Shown here one piece after another: positions 26,239-34,686 of a stretch of 35,105 bases of DNA; positions within the stretch are counted from its first letter, which is position 1; the number at the start of each line of letters is the position of its first letter. The notes under the pieces were generated by a model. The model was not told the origin of the DNA and ran no database searches. It saw only the letters and a program-made list of their open reading frames with translations. The DNA comes from Sulfuritalea sp. GTDB lineage: Bacteria > Pseudomonadota > Gammaproteobacteria > Burkholderiales > Rhodocyclaceae. The stretch spans positions 1 through 35,105 of the forward strand of contig JADJQA010000042.1 in the NCBI GenBank assembly GCA_016712985.1, given 5' to 3'. The translations under genes and the position numbers were made by a program.

Positions 26239-26349
26239 CAGATCACTCCCCTCACCGGCGAGCCTGCGTGTTGCCTGCATTAGAATGGTCTCTCCGCTCG
26301 CGCACGATTTGCGCCTGGTTCGACATGCTCGCCAAGAACAAGTTCTGAC

Positions 26350-28464
26350 ATGCAACGCCCTATCTTTCCAGGATCGCCCTTGTTGGCGGGCACCGACGCC
26401 GAGCAAAAGCGCGCGGAGGTTCTCGACTTTTTCCGCGCCACCTTCGACCGTTACGAACAACTGTTCGAGGTACTGACCTGCGCTGAAGCCTACTTCGTCA
26501 AGCCTATCGCCTTGCGCCACCCGCTGATTTTCTACCTGGGCCATACCGCCACGTTCTTCATCAACAAGCTGCTGTTGGCCGGCCTGATCGAAAAGCGCAT
26601 CAATCCGGACTTCGAATCGATGTTCGCGGTTGGCGTCGACGAAATGAGTTGGGATGACCTCAGCGAAGCGCGCTACGACTGGCCGCGCGTGGAGGAGGTG
26701 AAGGCTTATCGCCAGGCCGTGCGCGCCACGGTCGAGCAACTGATCCGAACACAACCGCTGTCCCTGCCGATCGGCTGGGATCACCCGTGGTGGATCATCC
26801 TGATGGGCATCGAGCATGAGCGTATCCATCTGGAAACCTCGTCCGTGCTGATTCGCCAACACCAACTGGACTATGTTGCGCCGCATCCGGCGTGGGAGCC
26901 CTGCCGGGAAGCCTCGACGGCGCCGCCAAACGAGCTGGTGGCCGTTCCGGCAGCGGAGTTTCGTCTTGGCCGGGACAGGAGCGAAGCGGTCTACGGCTGG
27001 GACAACGAGTTCGGTTGCCACGAGGCATCGACTGCGCCTTTTCAGGCCAGCCGCTATCTGGTTTCCAATCAGGAGTTCCTGGCCTTTGTCGAAGCCGGAG
27101 GCTATGCCGACGAATCACTGTGGCTGGACGAGGGCGCCGGCTGGCAAAAGTTTGCACAAGCCCGACACCCGACTTTCTGGATCAAGGACGGCGCGCAATG
27201 GCGCTTGCGCCTGATGACTGAAGAAGTGCCGATGCCCTGGAACTGGCCGGTGGAAACCAATTACCATGAGGCCAAGGCCTTCTGCCAGTGGAAGGCGCGC
27301 ATCAGCGGCCAGCCGGTACGTCTGCCGACGGAAGACGAATGGCAGGCCCTGTGCAGATTTGCCGGCGCCAATGAGCTTGCGACCGAGCGCCCCGCGCCAG
27401 CAAACATCCAACTCGACCACTACGCTTCCTCGTGCCCGATCACCGAGTTTGCGCATGGCCCGCTTTTCGACGTGATCGGCAACGTCTGGCAGTGGACCGA
27501 GACGCCGACGTATCCCTTCGCGGGTTTCGAGGTGCACCCGATCTACGACGACTTCACGACCCCCACCTTTGACGAGCGCCACAACGTGATCAAGGGCGGA
27601 TCCTGGATTTCCTGCGGCAACGAAGCGCTGCCGGCGTCGCGTTACGCCTTCCGCCGTCATTTTTTCCAGCATGCCGGATTCCGCTACGTCGTCTCCGACG
27701 CGCCCGCCACGGCGCAGGCATCGCACTACGAAACGGATCGGCTGGTTTCCGAGTATGCCGAGTTTCACTATGGTGACGAGTATTTCGGCGTGCCCAATTT
27801 CCCGCGCGCGCTGGCCCGGTTGGCGATTGCGGCGATGGGCGACAAACCGGCAAGGAAGGCGCTGGATCTGGGTTGCGCCACCGGGCGCGCCAGCTTCGAA
27901 CTGGCCCGGCATTTCGAGCACGTCACCGGCATCGATTTTTCCGCCCGCTTCATCAGCCTGGGCGTCCGCCTCGCCGAGCAGGGCAGGCTGCGCTACACGC
28001 TGGTTGACGAGGGTGAGCTGGTCGCCTACAAGGAGCGCAGCCTGGCCCAGCTCGGGCTCGACAAGGTCGCGCGGAAAGTTGAATTTTTCCAGGGCGATGC
28101 CTGCAATCTCAAGCCGGTATTCAGCGACTACGACCTGATTCTTGCGGCCAATCTGATCGACCGCCTGTACAGCCCGCAACAATTCCTCGAAACGGTGCAC
28201 CAGCGCCTCAAGCCCGGAGGCATGCTGCTGATTGCTTCACCCTGCACCTGGTTGCCCGAACACACCAAGCGGGAAGCCTGGATCGGCGGATTCAAGAAGG
28301 ACGGCGAGAATTTCACCACCCTGGACGGCCTCAAGTTCATTCTCGGCAAGCACTTCAACCTGCTCCGCGGACCCTTGTCGGTTCCCTTTGTCATCCGTGA
28401 AACCCGACGGAAATTTCAGCACACGCTCTCGGAAGTAACCATCTGGGAGCATCGGGGGCCGTGA
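26350..28464 (+). CDS. ovoA: 5-histidylcysteine sulfoxide synthase/methyltransferase OvoA
   Basis: A 704-aa intact enzyme of ovothiol biosynthesis. It joins Cys to His C5 with oxygen and then methylates the histidine ring. Domains in order: a DinB-like N-terminal domain with iron ligands His65 (LGHTATFF) and His156/His160 (EHERIHLE); an FGE-sulfatase-like domain (about 195-460; RLPTEDEWQALCRFAG, VIGNVWQWTETP, KGGSWISCGNEALPASRYAFR); and a SAM methyltransferase (about 500-700; ALDLGCATGRASFELA). The fused methyltransferase separates OvoA from EgtB. ATG 26350 suits the family N-terminus. The next gene overlaps its stop (GTGA). Ovothiol is a redox-active thiol; the peroxide and iron context of the neighbour is suggestive. 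Confidence 0.93.
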   Translation: MQRPIFPGSPLLAGTDAEQKRAEVLDFFRATFDRYEQLFEVLTCAEAYFVKPIALRHPLIFYLGHTATFFINKLLLAGLIEKRINPDFESMFAVGVDEMSWDDLSEARYDWPRVEEVKAYRQAVRATVEQLIRTQPLSLPIGWDHPWWIILMGIEHERIHLETSSVLIRQHQLDYVAPHPAWEPCREASTAPPNELVAVPAAEFRLGRDRSEAVYGWDNEFGCHEASTAPFQASRYLVSNQEFLAFVEAGGYADESLWLDEGAGWQKFAQARHPTFWIKDGAQWRLRLMTEEVPMPWNWPVETNYHEAKAFCQWKARISGQPVRLPTEDEWQALCRFAGANELATERPAPANIQLDHYASSCPITEFAHGPLFDVIGNVWQWTETPTYPFAGFEVHPIYDDFTTPTFDERHNVIKGGSWISCGNEALPASRYAFRRHFFQHAGFRYVVSDAPATAQASHYETDRLVSEYAEFHYGDEYFGVPNFPRALARLAIAAMGDKPARKALDLGCATGRASFELARHFEHVTGIDFSARFISLGVRLAEQGRLRYTLVDEGELVAYKERSLAQLGLDKVARKVEFFQGDACNLKPVFSDYDLILAANLIDRLYSPQQFLETVHQRLKPGGMLLIASPCTWLPEHTKREAWIGGFKKDGENFTTLDGLKFILGKHFNLLRGPLSVPFVIRETRRKFQHTLSEVTIWEHRGP

Positions 28465-29627
28465 AACGAAAGCCGCCGTGCGACTCTCCGCGCAGCTTCC
28501 TTGCCGCCCTCGTCCTGACCACGTCCGCGGCCTGCTCCGGCGCGCCGGGCCAGGCAAGGACTTGCGGCGAACCGGGGCAATGGCTGAGCGCCGCGAAAAC
28601 CGGTGTCGTGCCGGAGAACCCGGTCGCGCTTGGCGAGCGCATGGCGGCGCAACAGGTGGTGCTGCTCGGCGAAGCGCACGACAGCGCCGAAGACCACCGC
28701 TGGCAGTTGCATGTCCTGGCCCGGCTCCACGCGCGCCAACCGGAGATGGCGGTCGGTTTCGAGATGTTTCCGCGCCGCGTGCAGCCGGTGCTCGACCAGT
28801 GGGTCGCCGGCAGCCTTTCCGAACAGGATTTCCTCACGCGTGCCGAGTGGGACAAGGTGTGGGGCTTTGATGCCCGCGACTACCTGCCGCTGTTTCATTT
28901 CGCCCGCATGAATCGCATTCCCATGCTGGCGCTGAACGTCGAGCGCAGCCTTGTCGAAGCGGTCGGCAAGCAGGGCTGGGACGGCGTGCCCGAGTCGCAG
29001 AAGGAAGGCGTCAGCCGCCCGGCCGCGCCGAGTCCCGGCTATCTCAAGACACTGCGCGGCGTGTTCGACCACCATCCGGTGAAGCAGCGTGGCGACGAGA
29101 CCTTCCCCCGCTTCGTCGAGGCCCAGACCGTGTGGGACCGGGCGATGGCGCAACCGATCGCCGATCTCCTCAAAACCCGTCCGGGCGCATTGGTCGTCGG
29201 CATCCTCGGCGCCGGCCATGTCCGCCACGGCCACGGCGTCGCGCATCAGCTCAAGGACCTTGGCATCACGCGCGTCGGCAGCCTGCTGACCTGGAACCAA
29301 GCCGACGACTGCGCCGGCATCACCCGAGGCCTCGCCGATGCCGTCCATGTCGTCAGGGAGCCGGCCGCCAACCCGCCGCGCCTCGGCGTGGCGATGGAAG
29401 CGCACAAGTCGGGCATCCGCATATCCGACGTCACCGCCGGCAGCGTCGCAGACCAGGCGGGCCTGAAGAGCGGCGACGTGATCCTCGAGATGGCGGGCCA
29501 ACCGGCGCGAATCGATGCGCTGCGCGTCCTCGTGCAGCGACAGCCTGCGGGCACCTGGCTGCCGCTCAAGATCAGGCGCGGCAGCGAGGAACTCGATCTC
29601 GTCGCGCGCTTTCCCACGGCGCCGTGA
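28461..29627 (+). CDS. ChaN-family (heme-binding uptake) lipoprotein with C-terminal PDZ domain
   Basis: The GTG start overlaps the ovoA stop by four bases. The N-terminus (RKPPCDSPRSFLAALVLTTSAAC) is a signal sequence with a possible, imperfect lipobox ending at the Cys. The ChaN/PF04187 domain follows: VVLLGEAHDSAEDHRWQ, MAVGFEMFPRRVQPVLDQW, DKVWGFDARDYLPLFHFAR and GILGAGHVRHGHGVAHQL. A PDZ domain occupies about residues 310-385 (GIRISDVTAGSVADQAGLKSGDVILE). ChaN from Campylobacter binds heme pairs; the biochemical role of PDZ-fused forms is unknown. 388 aa, intact. Confidence 0.85.
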   Translation: MKRKPPCDSPRSFLAALVLTTSAACSGAPGQARTCGEPGQWLSAAKTGVVPENPVALGERMAAQQVVLLGEAHDSAEDHRWQLHVLARLHARQPEMAVGFEMFPRRVQPVLDQWVAGSLSEQDFLTRAEWDKVWGFDARDYLPLFHFARMNRIPMLALNVERSLVEAVGKQGWDGVPESQKEGVSRPAAPSPGYLKTLRGVFDHHPVKQRGDETFPRFVEAQTVWDRAMAQPIADLLKTRPGALVVGILGAGHVRHGHGVAHQLKDLGITRVGSLLTWNQADDCAGITRGLADAVHVVREPAANPPRLGVAMEAHKSGIRISDVTAGSVADQAGLKSGDVILEMAGQPARIDALRVLVQRQPAGTWLPLKIRRGSEELDLVARFPTAP

Positions 29628-31747
29628 TCCGCCTGCCGCGGACTCCCCTGCTGCTGCTCCTGCTGCTGCCGCTGCTCGCGCTGGCACAGACCCGGCTCGA
29701 ACTCGACGTTCGCCTCGACCCGGCCAGCCGCCGCTTCGAGGCCACCGCAACACTGACGGACAGCCAGGCCATCGCCGGATTCTTGCTGGCGCCCGAGTTC
29801 GAGATAACGGCCCTCGCCGTCGACGGCCGCGGCATCCGGCCGGGGCGCGACGGCCGTGGCCGCTACGCGCTGCCCGCCGGCAGCCGCCAGGTGCGCATCG
29901 CCTACCGCGCGACGCTGGCCGCGGCAACGGCGCTCGACCACCGCGACGTGCTGCGCTACCGCGTCGCCACCGCCGCGCCCGAGGGCAGCTTCCTGCCCGG
30001 CGCCGCGGGCTGGTACCCCGACCCCGGCCGGCGCTTCGCCTACCGCGTCGCGCTGACGCTGCCGGCCGGGCAGAAGGGCCTGGTGCCGGGTAACCTGGTC
30101 AAGGAAACCGACGGCGCCGACGGCTACCGCGCCGAGTTCGACTTTCCGCATCCCGCCGAAGGCATCGACCTGATGGCGGGCCCCTACGTCATCGGCGAGC
30201 GTTCGCTGCGGTTGGCCGGCGGCCCCGATTCGCCAACGGTCCGGCTGCGCACCTGGTTCCATGCCGACCTCGCCGCGCTGTCCGCAGGCTTCCTCGATGA
30301 TTCGGCGCGCTACATCGAGCGCTACAGCCGGCTCATCGGCGAATACCCGTTCGGCATGTTCAGCGTGGTGGCCAGCCCGACGCCGACCGGCTTCGGCATG
30401 CCGAGCCTGACCTACCTCGGACGCGAGGTGATCCGCCTGCCCTTCATCCGTGCCACCTCGCTGGGCCACGAGGTCCTGCACAACTGGTTCGGCAACGGCA
30501 TCGCGCCCGACTGGGCGCGCGGCAACTGGTCGGAGGGGCTCACCACCTTTCTCGCCGACTATGCCTACAAGGAGGACGAGGGGGACGACGCCGCGCGCGA
30601 AATGCGCCTGTCCTGGCTGCGCGACCTCGCCGCAGTGCCGCCGGGCGAGGACACCGCGCTCAGGGACTTCACCTCGCGCCGCCACGGCATCTCGTCCATC
30701 GTCGGCTACAACAAGTCGGCCATGGTTTTCCTGATGCTGCGCGACGCGATCGGCAGGGATGCCTTCGAGCGCGGCCTGCGCCTGCTGTGGCAGCGGCATC
30801 GCTTCCGTAGCGCCGCCTGGTCCGACCTGGAGGCCGCCTTCGCCGAGGCCGCGGGGCGGCCGTTACGCGACTTCTTCCGGCAGTGGGTCGAACGCCCCGG
30901 CGCGCCGGCGCTGCGACTAGAAGCGGCCGAGCGTTCCGGTGGCGTGCTCAAGCTGCGTATCGCCCAGAACGGCAACCAGGCGCTGCGCGTGCCGCTGCGG
31001 CTGACCCGCGCCGATCGCAGCGAGATAGGCTGGATCGAAACCGGACCGGGTACCCGGACAGTCACGCTCACCGCCGACGCCGGCGTCGAAGCCGTCGAAC
31101 TGGATCCCGACTATCGCCTCTGGCGGCGCGTCGATGCCGCGCTGCTGCCGCCGATCCTGCGCGAGACCTTCGTCGCGCCACGGGCGCGGGCGGTACTCAT
31201 CGGCGACGATCCCGAGCTGCGCGCCGCGGCGCTCCTTCTCGCGGCACGTGTGCTCGACACGCGGCCCGAAAAGCTCGAAACGCAACTGCCGCCCGCCGAT
31301 GCCGTACTGCTGCTGGGCCTCGAGCCCGCCGTCGATGCCTGGCTCGCCCGCCACGGCCTTGCGCCGCGGCCCCAGCCCATGACCGCCCAGGCCCGCGGCA
31401 GCGCCCAGGTCTGGGCCGGCCGCGACGGCGGCGGACGCCCGTATGCGGTGATATCGGCGCGCAACGCCGCATCCCTCAAGGCCCTCGAGCGCGCGCTGCC
31501 GCACTACGGCCGGCAAAGCTGGCTGGTCTTCGACGGCGGCCGCGCCGCGGAAAAAGGCGTCTGGCCACCGCGTGTCGCCGCGGTGCGAGTGGATCAAGGC
31601 AAATTGGACAACCACCTGCTCCGAAACCCACTGCATGGCCACCGGATCAATGGTTTCAAGGCTTTCAGGGTAGCGGCCGTGGATCTGTCTGAACTTGATC
31701 TGGATCGCAAACCCAAGGCAGCCTCTGTCCGTCAGACCGGGGAGTAA
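29624..31747 (+). CDS. M1-family metallopeptidase-like protein, C-terminus run into Tn3 remnant
   Basis: The GTG at 29624 overlaps the upstream stop (GTGA) and opens a signal peptide (PLLLLLLLPLLALAQT). The zinc site is HEVLH (282-286) with a downstream Glu304 in GNWSEGLTTF, i.e. a 17-residue spacing as in the HEVLHNW subgroup rather than the 18 of classical aminopeptidase N. GMPSLTYLGR replaces the GAMEN loop. The late GRAAEKGVWPP looks like the normal end. The last 46 or so codons (from about 31600) are antisense to a Tn3 transposase fragment, so the native stop has probably been lost and the C-terminus extended. About 707 aa as encoded. Confidence 0.85.
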   Translation: MIRLPRTPLLLLLLLPLLALAQTRLELDVRLDPASRRFEATATLTDSQAIAGFLLAPEFEITALAVDGRGIRPGRDGRGRYALPAGSRQVRIAYRATLAAATALDHRDVLRYRVATAAPEGSFLPGAAGWYPDPGRRFAYRVALTLPAGQKGLVPGNLVKETDGADGYRAEFDFPHPAEGIDLMAGPYVIGERSLRLAGGPDSPTVRLRTWFHADLAALSAGFLDDSARYIERYSRLIGEYPFGMFSVVASPTPTGFGMPSLTYLGREVIRLPFIRATSLGHEVLHNWFGNGIAPDWARGNWSEGLTTFLADYAYKEDEGDDAAREMRLSWLRDLAAVPPGEDTALRDFTSRRHGISSIVGYNKSAMVFLMLRDAIGRDAFERGLRLLWQRHRFRSAAWSDLEAAFAEAAGRPLRDFFRQWVERPGAPALRLEAAERSGGVLKLRIAQNGNQALRVPLRLTRADRSEIGWIETGPGTRTVTLTADAGVEAVELDPDYRLWRRVDAALLPPILRETFVAPRARAVLIGDDPELRAAALLLAARVLDTRPEKLETQLPPADAVLLLGLEPAVDAWLARHGLAPRPQPMTAQARGSAQVWAGRDGGGRPYAVISARNAASLKALERALPHYGRQSWLVFDGGRAAEKGVWPPRVAAVRVDQGKLDNHLLRNPLHGHRINGFKAFRVAAVDLSELDLDRKPKAASVRQTGE

Positions 31748-31801
31748 CGCGAACTCATCTTTCTGCAGCGTCCATTCTTCCCGCTCATCCATTGCGTTCA
31801 T
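31607..31801 (-). mobile_element. Tn3-family transposase N-terminal fragment (DUF4158)
   Basis: From the ATG at 31801 the frame reads MNAMDEREEWTLQKDEFALL, then LGFAIQIKFRQIHGRYPESL and PVAMQWVSEQVVV. W-x-L-x-x-x-E, LGFA-x-x-LKF, GR-P and A-x-QV at these spacings are the DUF4158 start of a Tn3 transposase. The match ends at about 31607, where M1 peptidase sequence begins on the other strand, so about 65 of roughly 1000 codons remain. No Tn3 38-bp terminal repeats were seen nearby. Confidence 0.65.
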
Positions 31802-31838
31802 CGATCGGAAAGATCGGCGGACTCCGGACCGAGGCCGA

Positions 31839-32084
31839 TCAGGGATAACGTCGCGAACTGTGCAGCACGCGCAAAATCTCGATGCGCGCCGCACGCGGCT
31901 TGACGCCGACCAAGATGAACGGCGTGCGGCTGATCACCAGTTCGCGCGCGCACTTCTTGCGCCCGGCGCGGCCCGAGAGCGTCGGTTCCCGTACCAACTG
32001 ATTGACCTGCTCCAGGACTCGATCACCCTGCTCAATCGCGGCCTTGGGGCTGTCCTTTGCGATATAGCCGATTGGGTTGTCGCG
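31839..32084 (-). pseudogene. ParE/RelE toxin C-terminal fragment
   Basis: This frame reads RDNPIGYIAKDSPKAAIEQ, LEQVNQLVREPTLSGRAGR, ELVISRTPFILVGVKPRAA and RIEILRVLHSSRRYP before TGA at 31841-31839. This is the ParE/RelE plasmid-stabilisation toxin pattern with its normal C-terminus. The frame closes upstream with TAG at 32087-32085, exactly where the methyltransferase sequence stops matching its family, so the toxin's first 20 or so residues and start codon are gone. No antitoxin gene is seen. It cannot be expressed as a free toxin from here. Confidence 0.75.
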
Positions 32085-32457
32085 CTACGCGGATAATCTC
32101 CTTGACGGCTTTCGCCTCGTCCTCGACGAAGCACAGGGAAGTCACCGCGATCACGCAGTCGAAGCTGCGGTCGGGGAATGGCAAAGCCATCATGTCGCCG
32201 ACCACCCAGGACAGCCGTAGTAATTGACTTCTTGATGCGTAGCTTGCGGCGGCGCAATCAAGATCGATACCAACCACCGGGTGGCCGGCGGCCGCGAACC
32301 GGCGCCCAAAATAGCCCGTGCCACAGCCCGCGTCGAGAATGCTTTCGGCCGGGCGCAGGCCCAATTCCCGACGCAGCAGGCGGTATTCGGTTTCACCGAT
32401 CCAGCGTCCTCGCGCGCTCCGGTACCAGGCGTCGTAGGTCGCCGGGTCGAAGCTCAT
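32032..32457 (-). pseudogene. SAM-dependent methyltransferase, C-terminally truncated into ParE DNA
   Basis: The ATG at 32457-32455 overlaps the previous stop (ATGA). MSFDPATYDAWYRSARGRWIG, SILDAGCGTGYFGRRFAAAG, VVGIDLDCA, VVGDMMALPFPDRSFDCV and LCFVEDEAKAVKEIIRVAR follow a class I methyltransferase of the UbiE/type-11 kind. Family homology stops at IIRVAR (about 32085), where ParE sequence begins in another frame; translation ends 16 codons later at 32032. The core SAM-binding motifs remain but about a third of the enzyme (substrate part) is missing. Substrate unknown. Confidence 0.75.
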
Positions 32458-32697
32458 CGCAACATTCGGCGCCAAGCCTCGACCAGGAAGGCCGCCGCCG
32501 GTTGGATCTCTTGCGCCGAAGTCGGGAACCCCACCGACAGCCTTACCGCCTCCGCCTCCGCCTGGCGCGCCCGCTGGCCGTAAGCATGTGCCGAGGACGG
32601 GTTGCCGAACTGCTCGTCGATCCAGGGCCGCATCGCGGCCGCCTTCTGGCGCCACGGGTGTCGTGGCGTTGCAATCGAGATAGATGGGCGAAGTCAC
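32454..32697 (-). pseudogene. Cysteine desulfurase, internally deleted
   Basis: The GTG at 32697 overlaps the upstream stop and gives TSPIYLDCNATTPVAPE, the NifS/IscS-type N-terminus. After one extra G near 32648, AMRPWIDEQFGNPSSAHAYGQ continues it. It then jumps, at a triple CCGCCT hexamer (32546-32563), straight to AVRLSVGFPTSAQEIQPAAAFLVEAWRRM, the C-terminal end of the same family. About 300 residues, including the PLP lysine and catalytic Cys, are missing, yet both flanking overlaps (GTGA and ATGA) are kept. So this was the middle gene of a coupled trio with the PLP enzyme and the methyltransferase. Confidence 0.8.
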
Positions 32698-33857
32698 CGC
32701 AGCGCCTGCTCCAGATCCGCAATCAGGTCTGCCGCATCTTCCAGCCCGACGGACAGGCGCAGCATGGCGTCCGAGATGCCGCGCCGCGCGCGTTCCTCCG
32801 CCGGCAAGCCGTGATGTGTCGTGGTACAGGGCTGCGTCACCAGACTTTCGGCGCCACCGAGGCTGGGTGCCAGCGCGAAGAGCTTCAGTCGGTCGGCGAC
32901 GCGCGTGGCCGCGTCGCCGCCACCCTTGACTTCGATGCTCAGCATGCCGCCGAAGCCCTGCATTTGCACTCTGGCCAGGTCGTGGCCGGGAAAGTCGGGC
33001 AGGCCGGGGTAGAAGACGCGGGCTACCTTCGTATGCCCCGCCATCGCTTCCGCCACTGTCTGAGCCGTGCGGTTCTGGCGTTCCACCCGCACGACCAGAG
33101 TGCGCAGGCTGCGCGAGAGCAATGCCGCCGTTTCGGGGGCGAGCATCGAACCGAGGTTCTTGCGCCAGGGCCAAACCGGCATCAGAAGATCCTTGCGACC
33201 CGCCAGCACACCGGCGGTGAGATCGGAATGCCCGCCAAGATACTTGGTGGCGCTGTGCACGACGACATCGGCGCCGAGCGCCAGCGGCGACTGGTTGACC
33301 GGCGAGGCGAAAGTATTGTCCACCGCCAGCAAGGCGGCATGGCGATGGCACATGTCGGCGATGCGCCGGATGTCGAGCAGTTCGAGCGTCGGGTTGGTGG
33401 GCGTTTCGAGGAAGACCAGACCGCAGCCGTCGGCGAGGCGGCTTTCGGCGAGATCGAGTTCACTGCCGAGCAGCAGGTGGGTGCGAATGCCGAGCATGCC
33501 GATCTGCTCGCCGACGAGTTCCAGCGTGCCGCCGTAGGCGTCACCGAGGCAGACGATGCCGTCGCGACCATGCGTAAAGAACAGTGCGGCTTCCGCCGCC
33601 ATGCCGGAACAGAAGGCCCAGGCCATTTCCGCGCCTTCCAGGCTGGCGAGCTTGGCTTCCAGCGCCTGGATGGTCGGGTTGAGACCGTAGCGCGTATAGA
33701 GGCTGCCGGGCTTCCTGCCGTCGACGACGTCGAGCAGGTGGGCGGTGGTGGGGAACTTGAAGGTCGTGGTGTTGTAGATCGGCGTATGCGGTGAACCGTG
33801 AAGATCATCGAGTTCACCGGCATGGATGCAACGGGTGGAAAGGCTTTCGCTCATCAT
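32694..33857 (-). CDS. Cys/Met-metabolism PLP enzyme (cystathionine gamma-synthase / O-acylhomoserine sulfhydrylase type)
   Basis: A 387-aa intact enzyme. Family blocks: STRCIHAGELDD, PIYNTTTFKFP, YTRYGLNPTIQALEAKLA, FCSGMAAEAALFF, LGDAYGGTLEL, VFLETPTNPTLELLDI, AVDNTFASPVNQSPLALGADVVVHSATKYLGGHSD with the PLP Lys205, and SLGGAESLVTQP with THHGLPAEER. It handles sulfur-containing amino acid substrates; which reaction (gamma-synthase, lyase or sulfhydrylase) cannot be fixed from motifs alone. ATG 33857 has GGAG upstream. Neighbouring desulfurase and rhodanese genes indicate a sulfur theme. Confidence 0.9.
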   Translation of the reverse strand: MMSESLSTRCIHAGELDDLHGSPHTPIYNTTTFKFPTTAHLLDVVDGRKPGSLYTRYGLNPTIQALEAKLASLEGAEMAWAFCSGMAAEAALFFTHGRDGIVCLGDAYGGTLELVGEQIGMLGIRTHLLLGSELDLAESRLADGCGLVFLETPTNPTLELLDIRRIADMCHRHAALLAVDNTFASPVNQSPLALGADVVVHSATKYLGGHSDLTAGVLAGRKDLLMPVWPWRKNLGSMLAPETAALLSRSLRTLVVRVERQNRTAQTVAEAMAGHTKVARVFYPGLPDFPGHDLARVQMQGFGGMLSIEVKGGGDAATRVADRLKLFALAPSLGGAESLVTQPCTTTHHGLPAEERARRGISDAMLRLSVGLEDAADLIADLEQALR

Positions 33858-33869
33858 GTGCTCCCTGGT

Positions 33870-33985
33870 TCATGTCTCTGCGATACGCGGGGACGGATTC
33901 CTCGCGACGAGGAATTCCCTGAGTTGGGCGACGATGGCCGGATCGTCGAATCCGCGTCCGCCGATGGCGCGCAGCGCCAGGTCAT
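33870..33985 (-). other. Possible short broken gene between ArsR-rhodanese and PLP enzyme
   Basis: In the gap one frame reads NDLALRAIGGRGFDDPAIVAQLREFLVAR and ends with TGA at 33872-33870. It looks protein-like but has no start codon; an ATG with GGAGG close by at 33985 is one base out of frame. An indel could have split a 40-aa peptide, or it is a gene-end remnant. I do not recognise it. Confidence 0.3.
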
Positions 33986-33994
33986 TTGCCTCCG

Positions 33995-34666
33995 CTATTC
34001 AAGCGATGCTTCTTCGACCGGCATGCCAGCGGCCTTCCATTCGGGGAAGCCATCCTCCATGCGGCGGGCCTTGTAGCCCTTGTCGCGCAGCATGGCCACC
34101 GCATCCACCGAGAGCAGGCAATAGGGGCCGCGACAATAGGCGATGACTTCGCGCCCCTTGGGCAAGCGCTTGAGGTGGCTGGACAGGGCATCAAGCGTGA
34201 CGTTGATCGCGCCGGGCACATGTCCGGCCGCATATTCCTCGGGCGGGCGCACGTCGAGCACGGTGACCAGGCCCTGCTTCACGCGCTGCATAAGCTCTTT
34301 GGCCGGCACCGGTTCGAGGTCGTCGCGCGAGGTGATGTAGGTGCGCAGAAGTTGCGAGACTTCGGCGACGCGGGACTCGGCAACGACGCGCAGCGCACCG
34401 AGCAGGTCTACCACGTCGGAACCGGCCACTTCGTAGAAGACCCGCACGCCTTCCTTGCGCGCTTTTGCCAGCCCGGCCCGGCGCAACTCCTGCAAGTGCT
34501 TCGAGGTGTTGGCCACCGAGAGCTTGGTCATGGAAGCGAGTTCATCGACGCTGCGCGGCCCCTGGGCGACGAACTCCAGCAGTTCCAGCCGATTGGCGTG
34601 ACCGACGGCCTTCGCCACGCGCGCCACCTGCAGATAGACGTCCTGTTTGAAGTGTCCCGTTGACAT
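33995..34666 (-). CDS. ArsR-family regulator fused to a rhodanese domain
   Basis: A 223-aa intact fusion. Residues about 10-95 are an ArsR/SmtB winged helix (AVGHANRLELLEFVAQGPRSVDELA, SVANTSKHLQELRRAGLAKARKEGVRVFYEV). The usual ELCVC arsenite-binding motif is absent. Residues about 120-215 are a rhodanese domain (VTVLDVRPPEEYAAGHVPGAINV) with active-site loop AYCRGPYC carrying Cys178 and a second Cys183. Such fusions are proposed to sense persulfide or sulfur state through these Cys; inferred, not shown. An inverted repeat lies just upstream and a sterol-desaturase-family gene is divergent. Confidence 0.9.
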   Translation of the reverse strand: MSTGHFKQDVYLQVARVAKAVGHANRLELLEFVAQGPRSVDELASMTKLSVANTSKHLQELRRAGLAKARKEGVRVFYEVAGSDVVDLLGALRVVAESRVAEVSQLLRTYITSRDDLEPVPAKELMQRVKQGLVTVLDVRPPEEYAAGHVPGAINVTLDALSSHLKRLPKGREVIAYCRGPYCLLSVDAVAMLRDKGYKARRMEDGFPEWKAAGMPVEEASLE

Positions 34667-34686
34667 TGCCGAACCCGCTCCCTATT

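Noticed and set aside
26239..27021. N-terminal extension of the ADP-ribosylglycohydrolase to 624 codons
   Set aside because: It lies antisense to ovoA; a good ribosome-binding site and the family N-terminus place the start at 26238.
28416..30799. Two long leftward frames over the ChaN and M1 genes
   Set aside because: Antisense to well-conserved, mutually overlapping genes; the translations are Arg/Gly/Ala-rich with no motifs.
31839..32084. Active toxin-antitoxin module
   Set aside because: The toxin has no start codon, an upstream in-frame stop, and no antitoxin gene.
32032..33794. Long frames on both strands over the PLP enzyme, 538 codons rightward and 439 leftward
   Set aside because: Only the last part of the leftward frame (methyltransferase) carries family motifs; the rest is the wrong frame of the PLP enzyme.
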